DNA of 41,907 nucleotides from an uncultured Pseudobutyrivibrio sp. (GTDB lineage: Bacteria > Bacillota > Clostridia > Lachnospirales > Lachnospiraceae). A model generated the notes under the pieces. The model was not told the DNA's origin, did no database searches, and saw nothing but the letters and a program-made list of their open reading frames with translations. The translations under genes and the position numbers were made by a program. Position 1 is the stretch's first letter; each line of letters opens with the position of its first letter. Below are positions 34,708 to 41,907 of this stretch, one piece after another. Where the stretch lies: contig CAMNPQ010000002.1 in the NCBI GenBank assembly GCA_946548305.1, positions 1 to 41,907 of the forward strand, written 5' to 3'.

Positions 34708-34990
34708 TGCGGACGTATAATACTTTGAGCAAATATTTTAAAGAATTTTTGCAGAATGCTTGGGTGATTTTGGAATGAACTTAGTAAAATCTTAAAACAG
34801 GTTTGTTGCTGTATAGGCAGCTGCCGCCAAGGACGGCGGCAGCAGTGGTCACTTGAAACACGATGTTGAATGTGCCACGGTGACTATACAGGACAAACCT
34901 GTTTTTAATTTTACTTAGTGAATGGAATATGAACCAAAGCATCTGCAATAAATTTTTAAAATATTTTTCTACACTTATATTACGTCCGCA
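34708..34990. repeat. 283-bp imperfect palindromic element with GC-rich core
   Basis: The ends are perfect inverted repeats, TGCGGACGTA (34708-34717) and TACGTCCGCA (34981-34990). Further matching blocks run inward in register: AAATATTTTAAA, TTGCAG, ATGCTT, AGTAAAAT, AAAACAGGTTTGT (34794-34806 with 34893-34905) and CTGTATAG (34809-34816 with 34884-34891). The core holds a 9-bp hairpin GCTGCCGCC-AAGGAC-GGCGGCAGC (34820-34843) and a second arm (about 34845-34884). No open reading frame of note. No flanking target duplication is visible. It occupies most of the 511-bp gap between the GH3 and GH78 genes. It may be a miniature inverted-repeat element or a large structured RNA. Confidence 0.65.
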
Positions 34991-35048
34991 CTAGCCATAC
35001 TAGAGACTAGCTGATTATAGAGTGGAGAAAACTGGGGTCTTATTAAAT

Positions 35049-35113
35049 GTCGTATTTTAACAAAAAGAGGTCGTGTTTTGATACGTGATAAATTGTGAAT
35101 GTCGTGCTATATT
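35049..35113 (+). promoter_or_regulatory. Direct repeats and extended -10 promoter upstream of the GH78 gene
   Basis: GTCGTATTTTAA (35049-35060) and GTCGTGTTTTGA (35070-35081) match at 10 of 12 positions with a 21-bp period, two helical turns. A third, partial copy GTCGTGCTATAT starts at 35101, 31 bp later, and overlaps an extended -10, TGCTATATT (35105-35113). The -35 region (35085-35090) is poor. This fits activation by an AraC-type regulator; which one is unknown. Confidence 0.5.
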
Positions 35114-35159
35114 GACATCATAGGAAACGTTGCATCAATATAAAGGAGATTTTAGATTT

Positions 35160-37967
35160 ATGAAGATAACCAGAGTAAAGCTTAATGGTATAGTGAATCC
35201 TATTGGATATGATTTTAGAACACTTTTAGTATCATGGAATGTGGAGGACACAGAGGCTTCTACATTAAAAAATGGCGTGCTTGAAGTGGCAGATGATATC
35301 GCATTTACGAATATTGTTTATAAAAAAGAGGGCGCTGATTTAGATCAGACTGGTGAGGAAATCCAGATAGAATTGGCTCCTAGAAAAAGGTATTACTTTA
35401 GGGTGAGCATTACTGGTGACAATGGCGAAAGTGCTGTTTCAGAGATTCAGTATTTTGAAACTGGAAAGATGGATGAGCCATGGACTGGAAAGTGGATTGC
35501 AGCAGCTGAAAAAGAGGACTTTCACCCTGTTTTTTCAAAGGAGCTAAATCTTAAAAATCAGATAAAGTCTGCCAGATTATATGTAAGCTGCCTGGGTGTG
35601 TTTGAAGCATATCTGGATGGTGAAAAGGTGGGGAATGAAATCCTTACACCATATATAAATGATTATGAGACTGGTATGCAGATTATCACATTTGATGTGT
35701 CTGAACAGTTGAAGCCTTCAAGCAAGCTGGATATTCAGGTGGCAAAGGGCTGGTACATGTCCAACTTTGGTCTGGATGGTGGCTACAATTATGGAGATAG
35801 AATGGAGGCTATTGCAGAGCTTCATGTCACCTATGAGGATGGCACTACAGAAGTGGTAGGTACCGATTCTACATGGCAGGTAGCAGCCTCTGATGTGACA
35901 GAGTCTGGCATTTACTATGGTGAAGATTTGGATAGAACAGCTGGCATCACACCTAAGGGAAATGCTGTTGAGGTAACAGGTGAAAGAAAGCTTTTAGATC
36001 GCTACAGCATACCTGTTGTTGTAAAAGAAGTTATTCCGGCAAAGGAGATTATCAAAACACCAGCTGGGGAGACTGTTATTGATTTTGGTCAAAACCATTG
36101 CGGTGTGATGGAATTTGATGCTGATTTTGAAGCCGGTACAGTGATAACCATCAACTGTGGTGAGGTATTGCAGCAGGGTAATTTTTATAACGAGAATTAT
36201 CGTGAGGCAAGGTCTAGCTTTGTATATACATCTGATGGCAGAAAAGAGACTGTTCATCCTAGATTTACTTTCTTTGGGTACAGGTATATCAAAATCTCTG
36301 GCTGGCCAGAAAATGTTAGCCTTACCCTTGATAAGGTACGCTCTAATGTTATTTATTCTGATATGGAGCGCACAGGATATATTGAGACAAGCAACAGCAA
36401 AATAAACAGACTGTATGAAAACTGTATATGGGGACAGAAATCTAATTTCTTAGATATGCCTACTGACTGCCCACAGAGAAATGAACGATTGGGCTGGACC
36501 GGTGATGCGCAGGTGTTCTCTCAGACAGCCAGCTACAACATGGATACAAGAGCTTTCTATAGGAAATTTTTGAGAGACTTGAACTATGACGCTAAACGAT
36601 ATGATGGTGCAATTTCAAGCTATATCCCTTCAAAGTGTGGTGCTAGTCTGGCTGGCACATCAAGTGTTTGGGGCGATGTGGGTACATTCGTGCCTAACGT
36701 GCTATACAATACCTTTGGCTCACTAAAGGATGTTAAAGAGCATTATGAGATGATGAAGAACTGGGTAGAGTTCATGCACAAAAATGATGTGGAGCATGGA
36801 GACAAAGGTCTATTTATCCTTCCATTCCAGTTTGGAGACTGGTTGGGGCTTGACGGTATCACCGAGCAAAGCTACAAGGGCGGCACAAATGACGATTACA
36901 TTGGGGCAGTATATTATTATCGTTCTACTGTCATTACCTCTGAAATGGCTGCTCGCCTTGGCAAAAATGATGATGCCAAGAAATACAAAGAGCTGTCTGA
37001 AAAAATCAAGAAGGGTATTTTAGATGAATATTTTTCTCCTACTGGCAGATTGGCTTGCGACACTCAGGCGGCATATATTGTGGCATTAGCCTTCGATATT
37101 TATATTGATAGAGAAAAGCTTATAGAGCAGTTTATTGACAGACTAAACAGAGATTGCTATCAGATAAAGTGCGGATTTGTAGGTGCTCCACTTTTATGTA
37201 CAACACTTGCCAAGTGCGGAAGGAGCGATTTGGCTTACCAGTTCTTGTTTAATGAGGGCTTCCCTAGCTGGTTGTACTGTGTAAATTTGGGGGCAACCAC
37301 TATTTGGGAAAGGTGGAATTCTCTGCTGGAGGATGGTTCAATTTCTGGAACAGGTATGAATTCTCTGAACCATTATTCTTATGGAACTATAGTACAGTTT
37401 ATGTATGAATATATAGGTGGAATTACAGCAGCTGAACCAGGATTTAAGGTGGCAAACATCAAGCCAGAGCCTTCTATGTACTTCAAGCATTTTAATACAT
37501 CAATGACTACTGCAGCAGGCTTATACATATCAAATTGGAAAATAGCCGAAGATGGTATGTTTACTATTGAAATAGAGGTTCCATTTAATGGAAAGGCAAA
37601 TGTTACACTGCCTAGATTTTCCAAGGAAAAATTGCAGGTAGTAGGCTGTGACACTGCTGCTATTTCAGATGATGGACAGCTTCAACTTACAAAGGGACAC
37701 TATGAAATCTCATACATGCCAAGTGTGGATTACAGATGTGTATATGGAGAAAACACAAGACTGTCTCAGCTGGAAAAGGATACAGAAGTAATGTCACTTT
37801 TACAGGAAAAACTCCCGGCAGCTTTTGGTGTAATAATGTCTCATGAGAAAGAAATGGGCAATCACACATTGGGTGAAATTCCATATCTATTCTTCATGGG
37901 CTTTTCTCCAGAACTGGTAAATCCTATAAATGAGAAAATTTTTGCTATGAAACGATATGATATCTAA
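35160..37967 (+). CDS. GH78 alpha-L-rhamnosidase
   Basis: A 935-aa cytoplasmic enzyme releasing L-rhamnose from pectic or flavonoid glycosides. N-terminal beta domains (residues 1-400, containing the Bac_rhamnosid_N-like ARLYVSCLGVFEAYLDGEKVG) precede the (alpha/alpha)6 barrel with the signature DCPQRNERLGWTGDAQ; D436, E442 and D449 correspond to conserved catalytic-pocket acids (E442/E-type general acid assignment by motif only). Later the barrel shows TTIWERWNS and GTGMNSLNHYSYG. After the usual C-terminal sandwich there is an extra helical tail of about 75 residues (from YGENTRLSQLEKD). The ATG at 35160 follows AAAGGAGA; an in-frame TTG at 35130 lacks a ribosome binding site. Confidence 0.93.
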   Translation: MKITRVKLNGIVNPIGYDFRTLLVSWNVEDTEASTLKNGVLEVADDIAFTNIVYKKEGADLDQTGEEIQIELAPRKRYYFRVSITGDNGESAVSEIQYFETGKMDEPWTGKWIAAAEKEDFHPVFSKELNLKNQIKSARLYVSCLGVFEAYLDGEKVGNEILTPYINDYETGMQIITFDVSEQLKPSSKLDIQVAKGWYMSNFGLDGGYNYGDRMEAIAELHVTYEDGTTEVVGTDSTWQVAASDVTESGIYYGEDLDRTAGITPKGNAVEVTGERKLLDRYSIPVVVKEVIPAKEIIKTPAGETVIDFGQNHCGVMEFDADFEAGTVITINCGEVLQQGNFYNENYREARSSFVYTSDGRKETVHPRFTFFGYRYIKISGWPENVSLTLDKVRSNVIYSDMERTGYIETSNSKINRLYENCIWGQKSNFLDMPTDCPQRNERLGWTGDAQVFSQTASYNMDTRAFYRKFLRDLNYDAKRYDGAISSYIPSKCGASLAGTSSVWGDVGTFVPNVLYNTFGSLKDVKEHYEMMKNWVEFMHKNDVEHGDKGLFILPFQFGDWLGLDGITEQSYKGGTNDDYIGAVYYYRSTVITSEMAARLGKNDDAKKYKELSEKIKKGILDEYFSPTGRLACDTQAAYIVALAFDIYIDREKLIEQFIDRLNRDCYQIKCGFVGAPLLCTTLAKCGRSDLAYQFLFNEGFPSWLYCVNLGATTIWERWNSLLEDGSISGTGMNSLNHYSYGTIVQFMYEYIGGITAAEPGFKVANIKPEPSMYFKHFNTSMTTAAGLYISNWKIAEDGMFTIEIEVPFNGKANVTLPRFSKEKLQVVGCDTAAISDDGQLQLTKGHYEISYMPSVDYRCVYGENTRLSQLEKDTEVMSLLQEKLPAAFGVIMSHEKEMGNHTLGEIPYLFFMGFSPELVNPINEKIFAMKRYDI

Positions 37968-38042
37968 TAATCTACTTAAGGAAGAGCCTATTTAATAATG
38001 AAAATTTGCCAATTGTTGCCCCAAAAATTTTAAATCTTTTTA

Positions 38043-38071
38043 TTGAAAACACTACCAAAAGAGGATAAAAT
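38043..38071 (+). promoter_or_regulatory. Promoter of pfkA
   Basis: TTGAAA (38043-38048) and TAAAAT (38066-38071) with a 17-bp spacer, about 49 bp before the pfkA start codon. Confidence 0.65.
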
Positions 38072-38119
38072 AAATTGGAATTGTTTTGAAGAGGGATAGG
38101 ATTTAGGAGGATTTATGAA

Positions 38120-39106
38120 ATGGCAGATAAAGTAAACACAATAGGTGTTCTTACATCCGGTGGCGATGCTCCAGGTATGAACGCTGCTATTCGTGCAGTA
38201 GTGCGTCAGGCTATTGCTAGGGGAAAGACAGTTAAAGGTATTAGAAGGGGCTACGCAGGATTATTATCTGGCGAAATTATAGATATGAACGCTCACAGCG
38301 TTTCAGAGACTATTCAGCGAGGCGGTACTATTTTACAGACAGCTAGATGTTTGGAAATGCTTGAGCCAGAATACCAGGAGAAGGCAGCTATGAAATGCCG
38401 TGAGGCTGGTATAGATGGACTTGTTGTTATTGGTGGTGATGGTTCATTCAAGGGTGCTCAGAAGATTTCTCATTATGGAATCAATACAATAGGTCTTCCA
38501 GGTACAATCGACCTTGATATAGCATGTACTGAGTACACTATCGGTTTTGACACAGCTGTTAATACAGCTATGGAAGCTATTGATAAAGTACGTGATACAT
38601 CCACATCTCATGAGCGTTGCTCAATTATCGAGGTTATGGGTCGTGGAGCAGGTTATATCGCTCTTTGGTGCGGTATTGCCAACGGTGCAGAGGATGTTCT
38701 TCTTCCTGAAAGATATGATTATGACGAGCAAAAGCTTGTAAACCATATCATCGAAGGACGTAAAAAGGGCAAACAGCATCACATCATTATCAATGCTGAG
38801 GGTATCGGACACTCTACTTCCATGGCAAAGCGTATTGAGGCTGCTACTGGAATTGAGACACGTGCTACTATCCTTGGACACATGCAGCGTGGTGGTTCAC
38901 CTACATGTAAGGATCGTGTTTATGCATCTACAATGGGTGCTAAGGCAGTTGACCTTCTTTGCGAAGGAAAGACAAACCGCGTAGTTGGTTACAGACATGG
39001 CGAGTTCGTTGATTTCGATATTGATGAGGCTCTTGCTATGAATAAGGATGTTGATGAGTATCAATACATGATATGTAAGTCTTTGAACAATGATTACAAG
39101 TACTAA
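38120..39106 (+). CDS. pfkA: ATP-dependent 6-phosphofructokinase
   Basis: A 328-aa glycolytic enzyme. GVLTSGGDAPGMNA binds nucleotide, GGDGS (105-109) has the Gly marking ATP (not pyrophosphate) use, and GTIDLDIACTEYTIGFDT holds catalytic D131. The common TIDND is TIDLD here, with Leu replacing Asn, and PGTD is ACTE; EVMGRGAGY and VLLPE follow as usual. The AGGAGG at 38105-38110 serves the ATG at 38120 (9 nt), but another ATG at 38115, 4 nt from it, opens a 6-codon frame (MKWQIK, stop at 38135) overlapping the start. The rRNA methylase gene overlaps its 3' end by 17 bp. Confidence 0.95.
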   Translation: MADKVNTIGVLTSGGDAPGMNAAIRAVVRQAIARGKTVKGIRRGYAGLLSGEIIDMNAHSVSETIQRGGTILQTARCLEMLEPEYQEKAAMKCREAGIDGLVVIGGDGSFKGAQKISHYGINTIGLPGTIDLDIACTEYTIGFDTAVNTAMEAIDKVRDTSTSHERCSIIEVMGRGAGYIALWCGIANGAEDVLLPERYDYDEQKLVNHIIEGRKKGKQHHIIINAEGIGHSTSMAKRIEAATGIETRATILGHMQRGGSPTCKDRVYASTMGAKAVDLLCEGKTNRVVGYRHGEFVDFDIDEALAMNKDVDEYQYMICKSLNNDYKY

Positions 39107-39911
39107 TAATAATCAAATCAAAAATATAGTTGCACTTAACAAAAAAGCCAGAGAGCGTAAAGCTCAAAGGCTTTTTGTGGTTGAGGGCATCAGAGCTGTG
39201 GCAGAGGTTCCAGGAGAATTGCTGGAGTCTGTTTTTTTCGTGGAAGGGTTTATGAACACTGAGGCAGGAAGTCATTTTTTAGCTGAGATAAAAGCTAAAG
39301 CACCAAATGTGAAAATAGATGAGGTGTCTTCGAATGTTTTCAAAACCATGAGTGAGACAGTTACTCCACAGGGGGTGCTTGCCGTTGTACATCAAAGGAG
39401 GTTTACCCTGGAGGATGTGCTGGGCATCAGCACTGGAAAGGTGGCTCATGTAGTCATTCTTGAAACCCTGCAGGATCCTGGAAATATGGGCACAATTATC
39501 CGTACCGCAGAAGGAGCTGGAGCTACAGGGATAATCATAAATTCTACCTCGGTTGACTTATATTCTCCAAAGGTTGTCAGATCCACGATGGGAAGTATTT
39601 TCAGAGTCCCTCATGTGATAGTTCAGGATTTGGCTGAAACCATACATACACTTACTGACACATATAAGGTGTCGGTATATGCCGCCCATTTAAAGGGAGA
39701 GCGTTATTACGACGAAATGGATTTTAGGGAACCTAGTGCATTTTTGATAGGTAATGAGGGAAATGGTCTTTCAGATGAAATAGCAGGGCTTGCCACCAGT
39801 TATCTGAAAATTCCTATGGAGGGGCAGCTAGAGTCTCTTAACGCAGCTGTAGCCGCCAGCCTTCTTATGTATGAGACCCATAGACAGAGAAAAGCTGGCA
39901 CATTTGAATAG
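39090..39911 (+). CDS. SpoU/TrmH-family RNA 2'-O-methyltransferase
   Basis: A 273-aa enzyme, probably methylating 2'-OH of 23S rRNA or tRNA with S-adenosylmethionine. The N-terminal substrate-binding domain (ITSTNNNQIKNIVALNKKAR; LFVVEGIRAV) precedes the SPOUT knot with motif 1 LETLQDPGNMGTIIRTAE, motif 2 FLIGNEGNGLS and motif 3 IPMEGQLESLNAAVAASLLMYE. The start overlaps the last 17 bp of pfkA and has no clear Shine-Dalgarno, consistent with translational coupling; the start matches homologs. Confidence 0.92.
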   Translation: MITSTNNNQIKNIVALNKKARERKAQRLFVVEGIRAVAEVPGELLESVFFVEGFMNTEAGSHFLAEIKAKAPNVKIDEVSSNVFKTMSETVTPQGVLAVVHQRRFTLEDVLGISTGKVAHVVILETLQDPGNMGTIIRTAEGAGATGIIINSTSVDLYSPKVVRSTMGSIFRVPHVIVQDLAETIHTLTDTYKVSVYAAHLKGERYYDEMDFREPSAFLIGNEGNGLSDEIAGLATSYLKIPMEGQLESLNAAVAASLLMYETHRQRKAGTFE

Positions 39912-39925
39912 GATGAGGGGAATAT

Positions 39926-40189
39926 ATGCGTATTTGGTTTAAATCATTTAAAGACAATCACATGCTTAAGGATTACATGGTGGAGGATGATTCAGATGAG
40001 ACTCGTACCCATAAGATTTTCAGTGCAGTGGATAAAGCCAGCTATGAATTCGACACAAGCAAACCAGTATGGCTGGATTCTACTGTGAGAGAATTTAAAC
40101 GTCATGGGAAAGCCAGATTTACCCAGGACAATTTTGTGGACGAAATCGATTTTGACTATCTTGAAATACACGTTATAGAAGAGGATTGA
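39926..40189 (+). CDS. Small conserved hypothetical protein
   Basis: An 87-aa acidic protein. MRIWFKSFKDNHMLKDYMVEDD, the RTHKIFSAVDKASYEFD middle and a C-terminal DEIDFDYLEIHVIEED give it the look of a small single-domain alpha/beta protein kept in Lachnospiraceae; I know no function. GATGAGGGGAATAT with GAGGGG precedes the ATG; it is 14 bp after the methylase gene and presumably co-transcribed. Confidence 0.75.
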   Translation: MRIWFKSFKDNHMLKDYMVEDDSDETRTHKIFSAVDKASYEFDTSKPVWLDSTVREFKRHGKARFTQDNFVDEIDFDYLEIHVIEED

Positions 40190-40283
40190 AACTGATTGGT
40201 GTTAGTTTTTTATATTTTTATTAATCTTCTTTTTATTTTTGTGGTATTATAGAATAAAGAGAATGATTAGGAGGTGATTCAGT

Positions 40284-40982
40284 GTGGATGTAGGTATGTT
40301 TCCTGATGACGGAGTCAATTCCTGGAATACTGTCATGCTTTTGTATGAATCAGCTATCAAAAAATTTCGTACCAAGGTTGAAATATTGAATGATGAATTT
40401 CAGCAGGTGCATCAATATAATCCAATTGAATACATAAAGACTAGAGTAAAAACTCCAGAAAGTATTGTTAAAAAATTGAAAAAGAATGGATATGATATTT
40501 CCATTCCCAATATGATAGAGCATTGCAATGATATAGCTGGCGTCAGAATCGTATGTTCATTTACATCAGATATATATCAAATTGCAGAGATGATAGGTCG
40601 TCAGACAGATGTTACAGTGGTGTCTATAAAAGACTATATCAAAAATCCAAAGGCATCTGGTTACAAGAGCTATCATATGCTAGTGACTATTCCTATCTAT
40701 CTTTCTGATAAGACAGTAGATACAAAGGTAGAAATTCAGATTCGTACTATAGGTATGGACTTTTGGGCCAGCTTGGAGCACAAGATTTATTACAAATTTG
40801 AGGGCAATGCACCAGAATACATTAGTCGAGATTTGAGAGAATGTTCTGAAATCGTATCAATGATGGATACCAAAATGCTTCAGCTAAACAATGCTATTAT
40901 GCAAACCAAAATGGAGGAAAAGGAAAAGGAAAAGCAGCTAGAGGAAAGAAGACATAAGAATAACTGGAAGGAAAATATTTAA
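40284..40982 (+). CDS. Small alarmone synthetase (RelQ-like GTP pyrophosphokinase)
   Basis: A 232-aa single-domain RelA/SpoT synthetase making (p)ppGpp. The diagnostic elements are IKTRVKTPESIVKKLKKNGYD, the NDIAGVRIVCSF strand, KASGYKSYHMLVTI and VEIQIRTIGMDFWASLEHKIYYK. There is no hydrolase, TGS or ACT domain. A C-terminal helix rich in Lys and Glu (residues 205-232) may aid tetramer formation, as in RelQ. The GTG at 40284 with AGGAGGT 8 nt upstream is the probable start; ATG at 40296 is the alternative. uppP follows after 2 bp, a link between stringent response and cell-wall lipid recycling. Confidence 0.93.
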   Translation: MDVGMFPDDGVNSWNTVMLLYESAIKKFRTKVEILNDEFQQVHQYNPIEYIKTRVKTPESIVKKLKKNGYDISIPNMIEHCNDIAGVRIVCSFTSDIYQIAEMIGRQTDVTVVSIKDYIKNPKASGYKSYHMLVTIPIYLSDKTVDTKVEIQIRTIGMDFWASLEHKIYYKFEGNAPEYISRDLRECSEIVSMMDTKMLQLNNAIMQTKMEEKEKEKQLEERRHKNNWKENI

Positions 40983-40984
40983 TT

Positions 40985-41845
40985 ATGCTAGAAATTTTAA
41001 AGGCTATACTATTTGGTGTTGTAGAAGGAATCACGGAATGGCTTCCTATCAGTAGTACAGGACACATGATTCTATTGGATGAGATTGTAAAGCTGGATGT
41101 ATCTGAGGAATTCTACAGCATGTTTCAGGTAGTGATACAGCTTGGCGCAATACTTGCAGTTGTGCTTATATTTTGGAATCAGATTTGGCCCTTTGGCAAA
41201 AATAATAATCCTGCACCTTTATCAAAATCAGGTGTAGGTGCCTGGATAAAGACAGATATATTTGTGCTTTGGTTTCACATTTTAGTTTCTTGTGTTCCAG
41301 CTGCGATAGTGGGACTTCTGTGGGATGATGTGTTTGAAGCACTGTTTTACAACTACACTACAGTGGCAATAATGCTTATTATTTTTGGTGTGGCATTCAT
41401 TGTGGTTGAGAATATGAAGGCAGGTCATGATGCCAAGATAAAAGCAGTGGCAGATATCACTTATACTACAGCATTTTTGATTGGTATGTTTCAGCTTATC
41501 GCTGCAATATTCCCAGGCACATCCCGTTCTGGAGCCACAATCGTTGGGGCACTTTTGATAGGCGTATCTCGTACAGTTGCAGCAGAATACACCTTCTATC
41601 TGGCTATTCCAGTAATGTTTGGAGCAAGCCTGCTTAAGATATTAAAATTCGGGTTCGACTTTACAGGCATGGAGGCGGCAATACTTGTTGTAGGAATGGT
41701 AGTAGCATTCGCGGTATCCATGTTTGTAATCAAATTTTTGATGAGCTACATCAAAAAGCACGATTTTAAAGTGTTTGGATGGTACAGGATTGTGCTAGGT
41801 ATCATCGTACTCGTATGCGGTGTACTTGGCGTTTTAGGTAACTAA
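40985..41845 (+). CDS. uppP: Undecaprenyl-diphosphatase
   Basis: A 286-aa integral membrane phosphatase (BacA/UppP family) that recycles undecaprenyl pyrophosphate, the lipid carrier for peptidoglycan, and gives bacitracin tolerance. Both signature loops are present: EGITEWLPISSTGH (14-27) and PGTSRSG (177-183). About eight transmembrane helices. AAGGAAAA precedes the ATG, which is 2 bp after the alarmone synthetase stop. Confidence 0.96.
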   Translation: MLEILKAILFGVVEGITEWLPISSTGHMILLDEIVKLDVSEEFYSMFQVVIQLGAILAVVLIFWNQIWPFGKNNNPAPLSKSGVGAWIKTDIFVLWFHILVSCVPAAIVGLLWDDVFEALFYNYTTVAIMLIIFGVAFIVVENMKAGHDAKIKAVADITYTTAFLIGMFQLIAAIFPGTSRSGATIVGALLIGVSRTVAAEYTFYLAIPVMFGASLLKILKFGFDFTGMEAAILVVGMVVAFAVSMFVIKFLMSYIKKHDFKVFGWYRIVLGIIVLVCGVLGVLGN

Positions 41846-41852
41846 AAAAACA

Positions 41853-41907
41853 CCTGTTACGGTTACAAGCATTATGATTTCTCCGCTTGAGAGCACTTCA
41901 AGCTTGA
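41853..41907 (+). repeat. Partial copy of the extragenic repeat, cut by the window end
   Basis: CCTGTTACGGTTACAAGCAT and the following ATGATTTCTCCGCTTGAG closely parallel the left arm of the palindrome at 25718-25757 (CCTTGTTACATTAACAAGCA then TATATATTCTACGCTCAG). Both start shortly after a gene's stop codon. A CTTGA/TTCAAG stem follows at 41886-41903. Confidence 0.45.

Noticed and set aside
34708-34990. SRP RNA, 6S RNA or tmRNA
   Set aside because: No GGAAGCAGC-type apical loop, no central open bubble flanked by GC helices, and no tRNA-like ends; the arms are too AT-rich and diverged.
35121-35140. GGAAACGTTGCATC as a CcpA or LacI-type operator before GH78
   Set aside because: The cre consensus is off by one position and lacks the second half; too weak to list.

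Overview
The window looks like chromosome of a plant-fibre-degrading Lachnospiraceae bacterium of the Butyrivibrio/Pseudobutyrivibrio type. The evidence is low GC, strong AGGAGG ribosome binding sites, many cytoplasmic glycoside hydrolases paired with ABC sugar importers, and a family 3 beta-glucosidase in the circularly permuted domain order known from Butyrivibrio and Ruminococcus. Genus is inference. I see no tRNA, rRNA, CRISPR array, phage or intact insertion sequence.

Layout. (1) 1-3.7 kb: an HTH-Uma2 fusion gene, a small immunity-like gene, the fragment of a sugar-binding protein gene, a GH32 fructosidase and a lipoprotein. (2) 3.8-6.5 kb: rarA and an aspartate aminotransferase-like gene. 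(3) 6.6-8.0 kb, minus strand: a small unknown gene and a LysR regulator, divergent from (4) 8.0-14.0 kb: a MATE exporter, an SGNH esterase, an AraC regulator and the permuted GH3 beta-glucosidase, which carries an apparent frameshift. (5) 14.0-24.9 kb: a GH2 enzyme, YesM/YesN-type kinase and regulator, LplB/YtcP-type permeases, a binding lipoprotein and a GH43 enzyme, forming a complete oligosaccharide sensing, import and cleavage locus. (6) 25.0-32.9 kb: beta-phosphoglucomutase, an Agr-like GHKL kinase with LytTR regulator (minus strand), and a divergent ribose-type ABC importer. (7) 33.0-38.0 kb: a NagZ-like GH3 enzyme and a GH78 rhamnosidase. (8) 38.1-41.9 kb: housekeeping genes pfkA, an SpoU-type rRNA methylase, a small conserved gene, a small alarmone synthetase and uppP.

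The genes fit one theme: extracellular oligosaccharides are sensed by membrane kinases, imported by two ABC systems, hydrolysed inside by GH2, GH3, GH43, GH32 and GH78 enzymes, and passed to glycolysis via beta-phosphoglucomutase and phosphofructokinase.

The most unusual content is non-coding. Two unrelated genes (starts 128 and 11457) have a long hairpin whose 3' arm is the Shine-Dalgarno, followed by a T-run and the ATG, with their own promoter inside the hairpin. Transcripts from that promoter would lack the 5' arm, while read-through transcripts would be silenced. Two other carbohydrate genes (14231 and 31950) share a CTTGCTGACA hairpin whose loop is complementary to the ribosome binding or start site. 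Three promoters carry 20-21 bp-spaced direct repeats placed like activator sites: next to an AraC gene (GH3), next to a LytTR gene (ABC importer) and upstream of GH78. There are also a 283-bp imperfect palindrome at 34708-34990, a second large palindrome at 25701-25894 with a partial copy at the window end, and tandem GAA-loop hairpins inside the sugar ABC operon.
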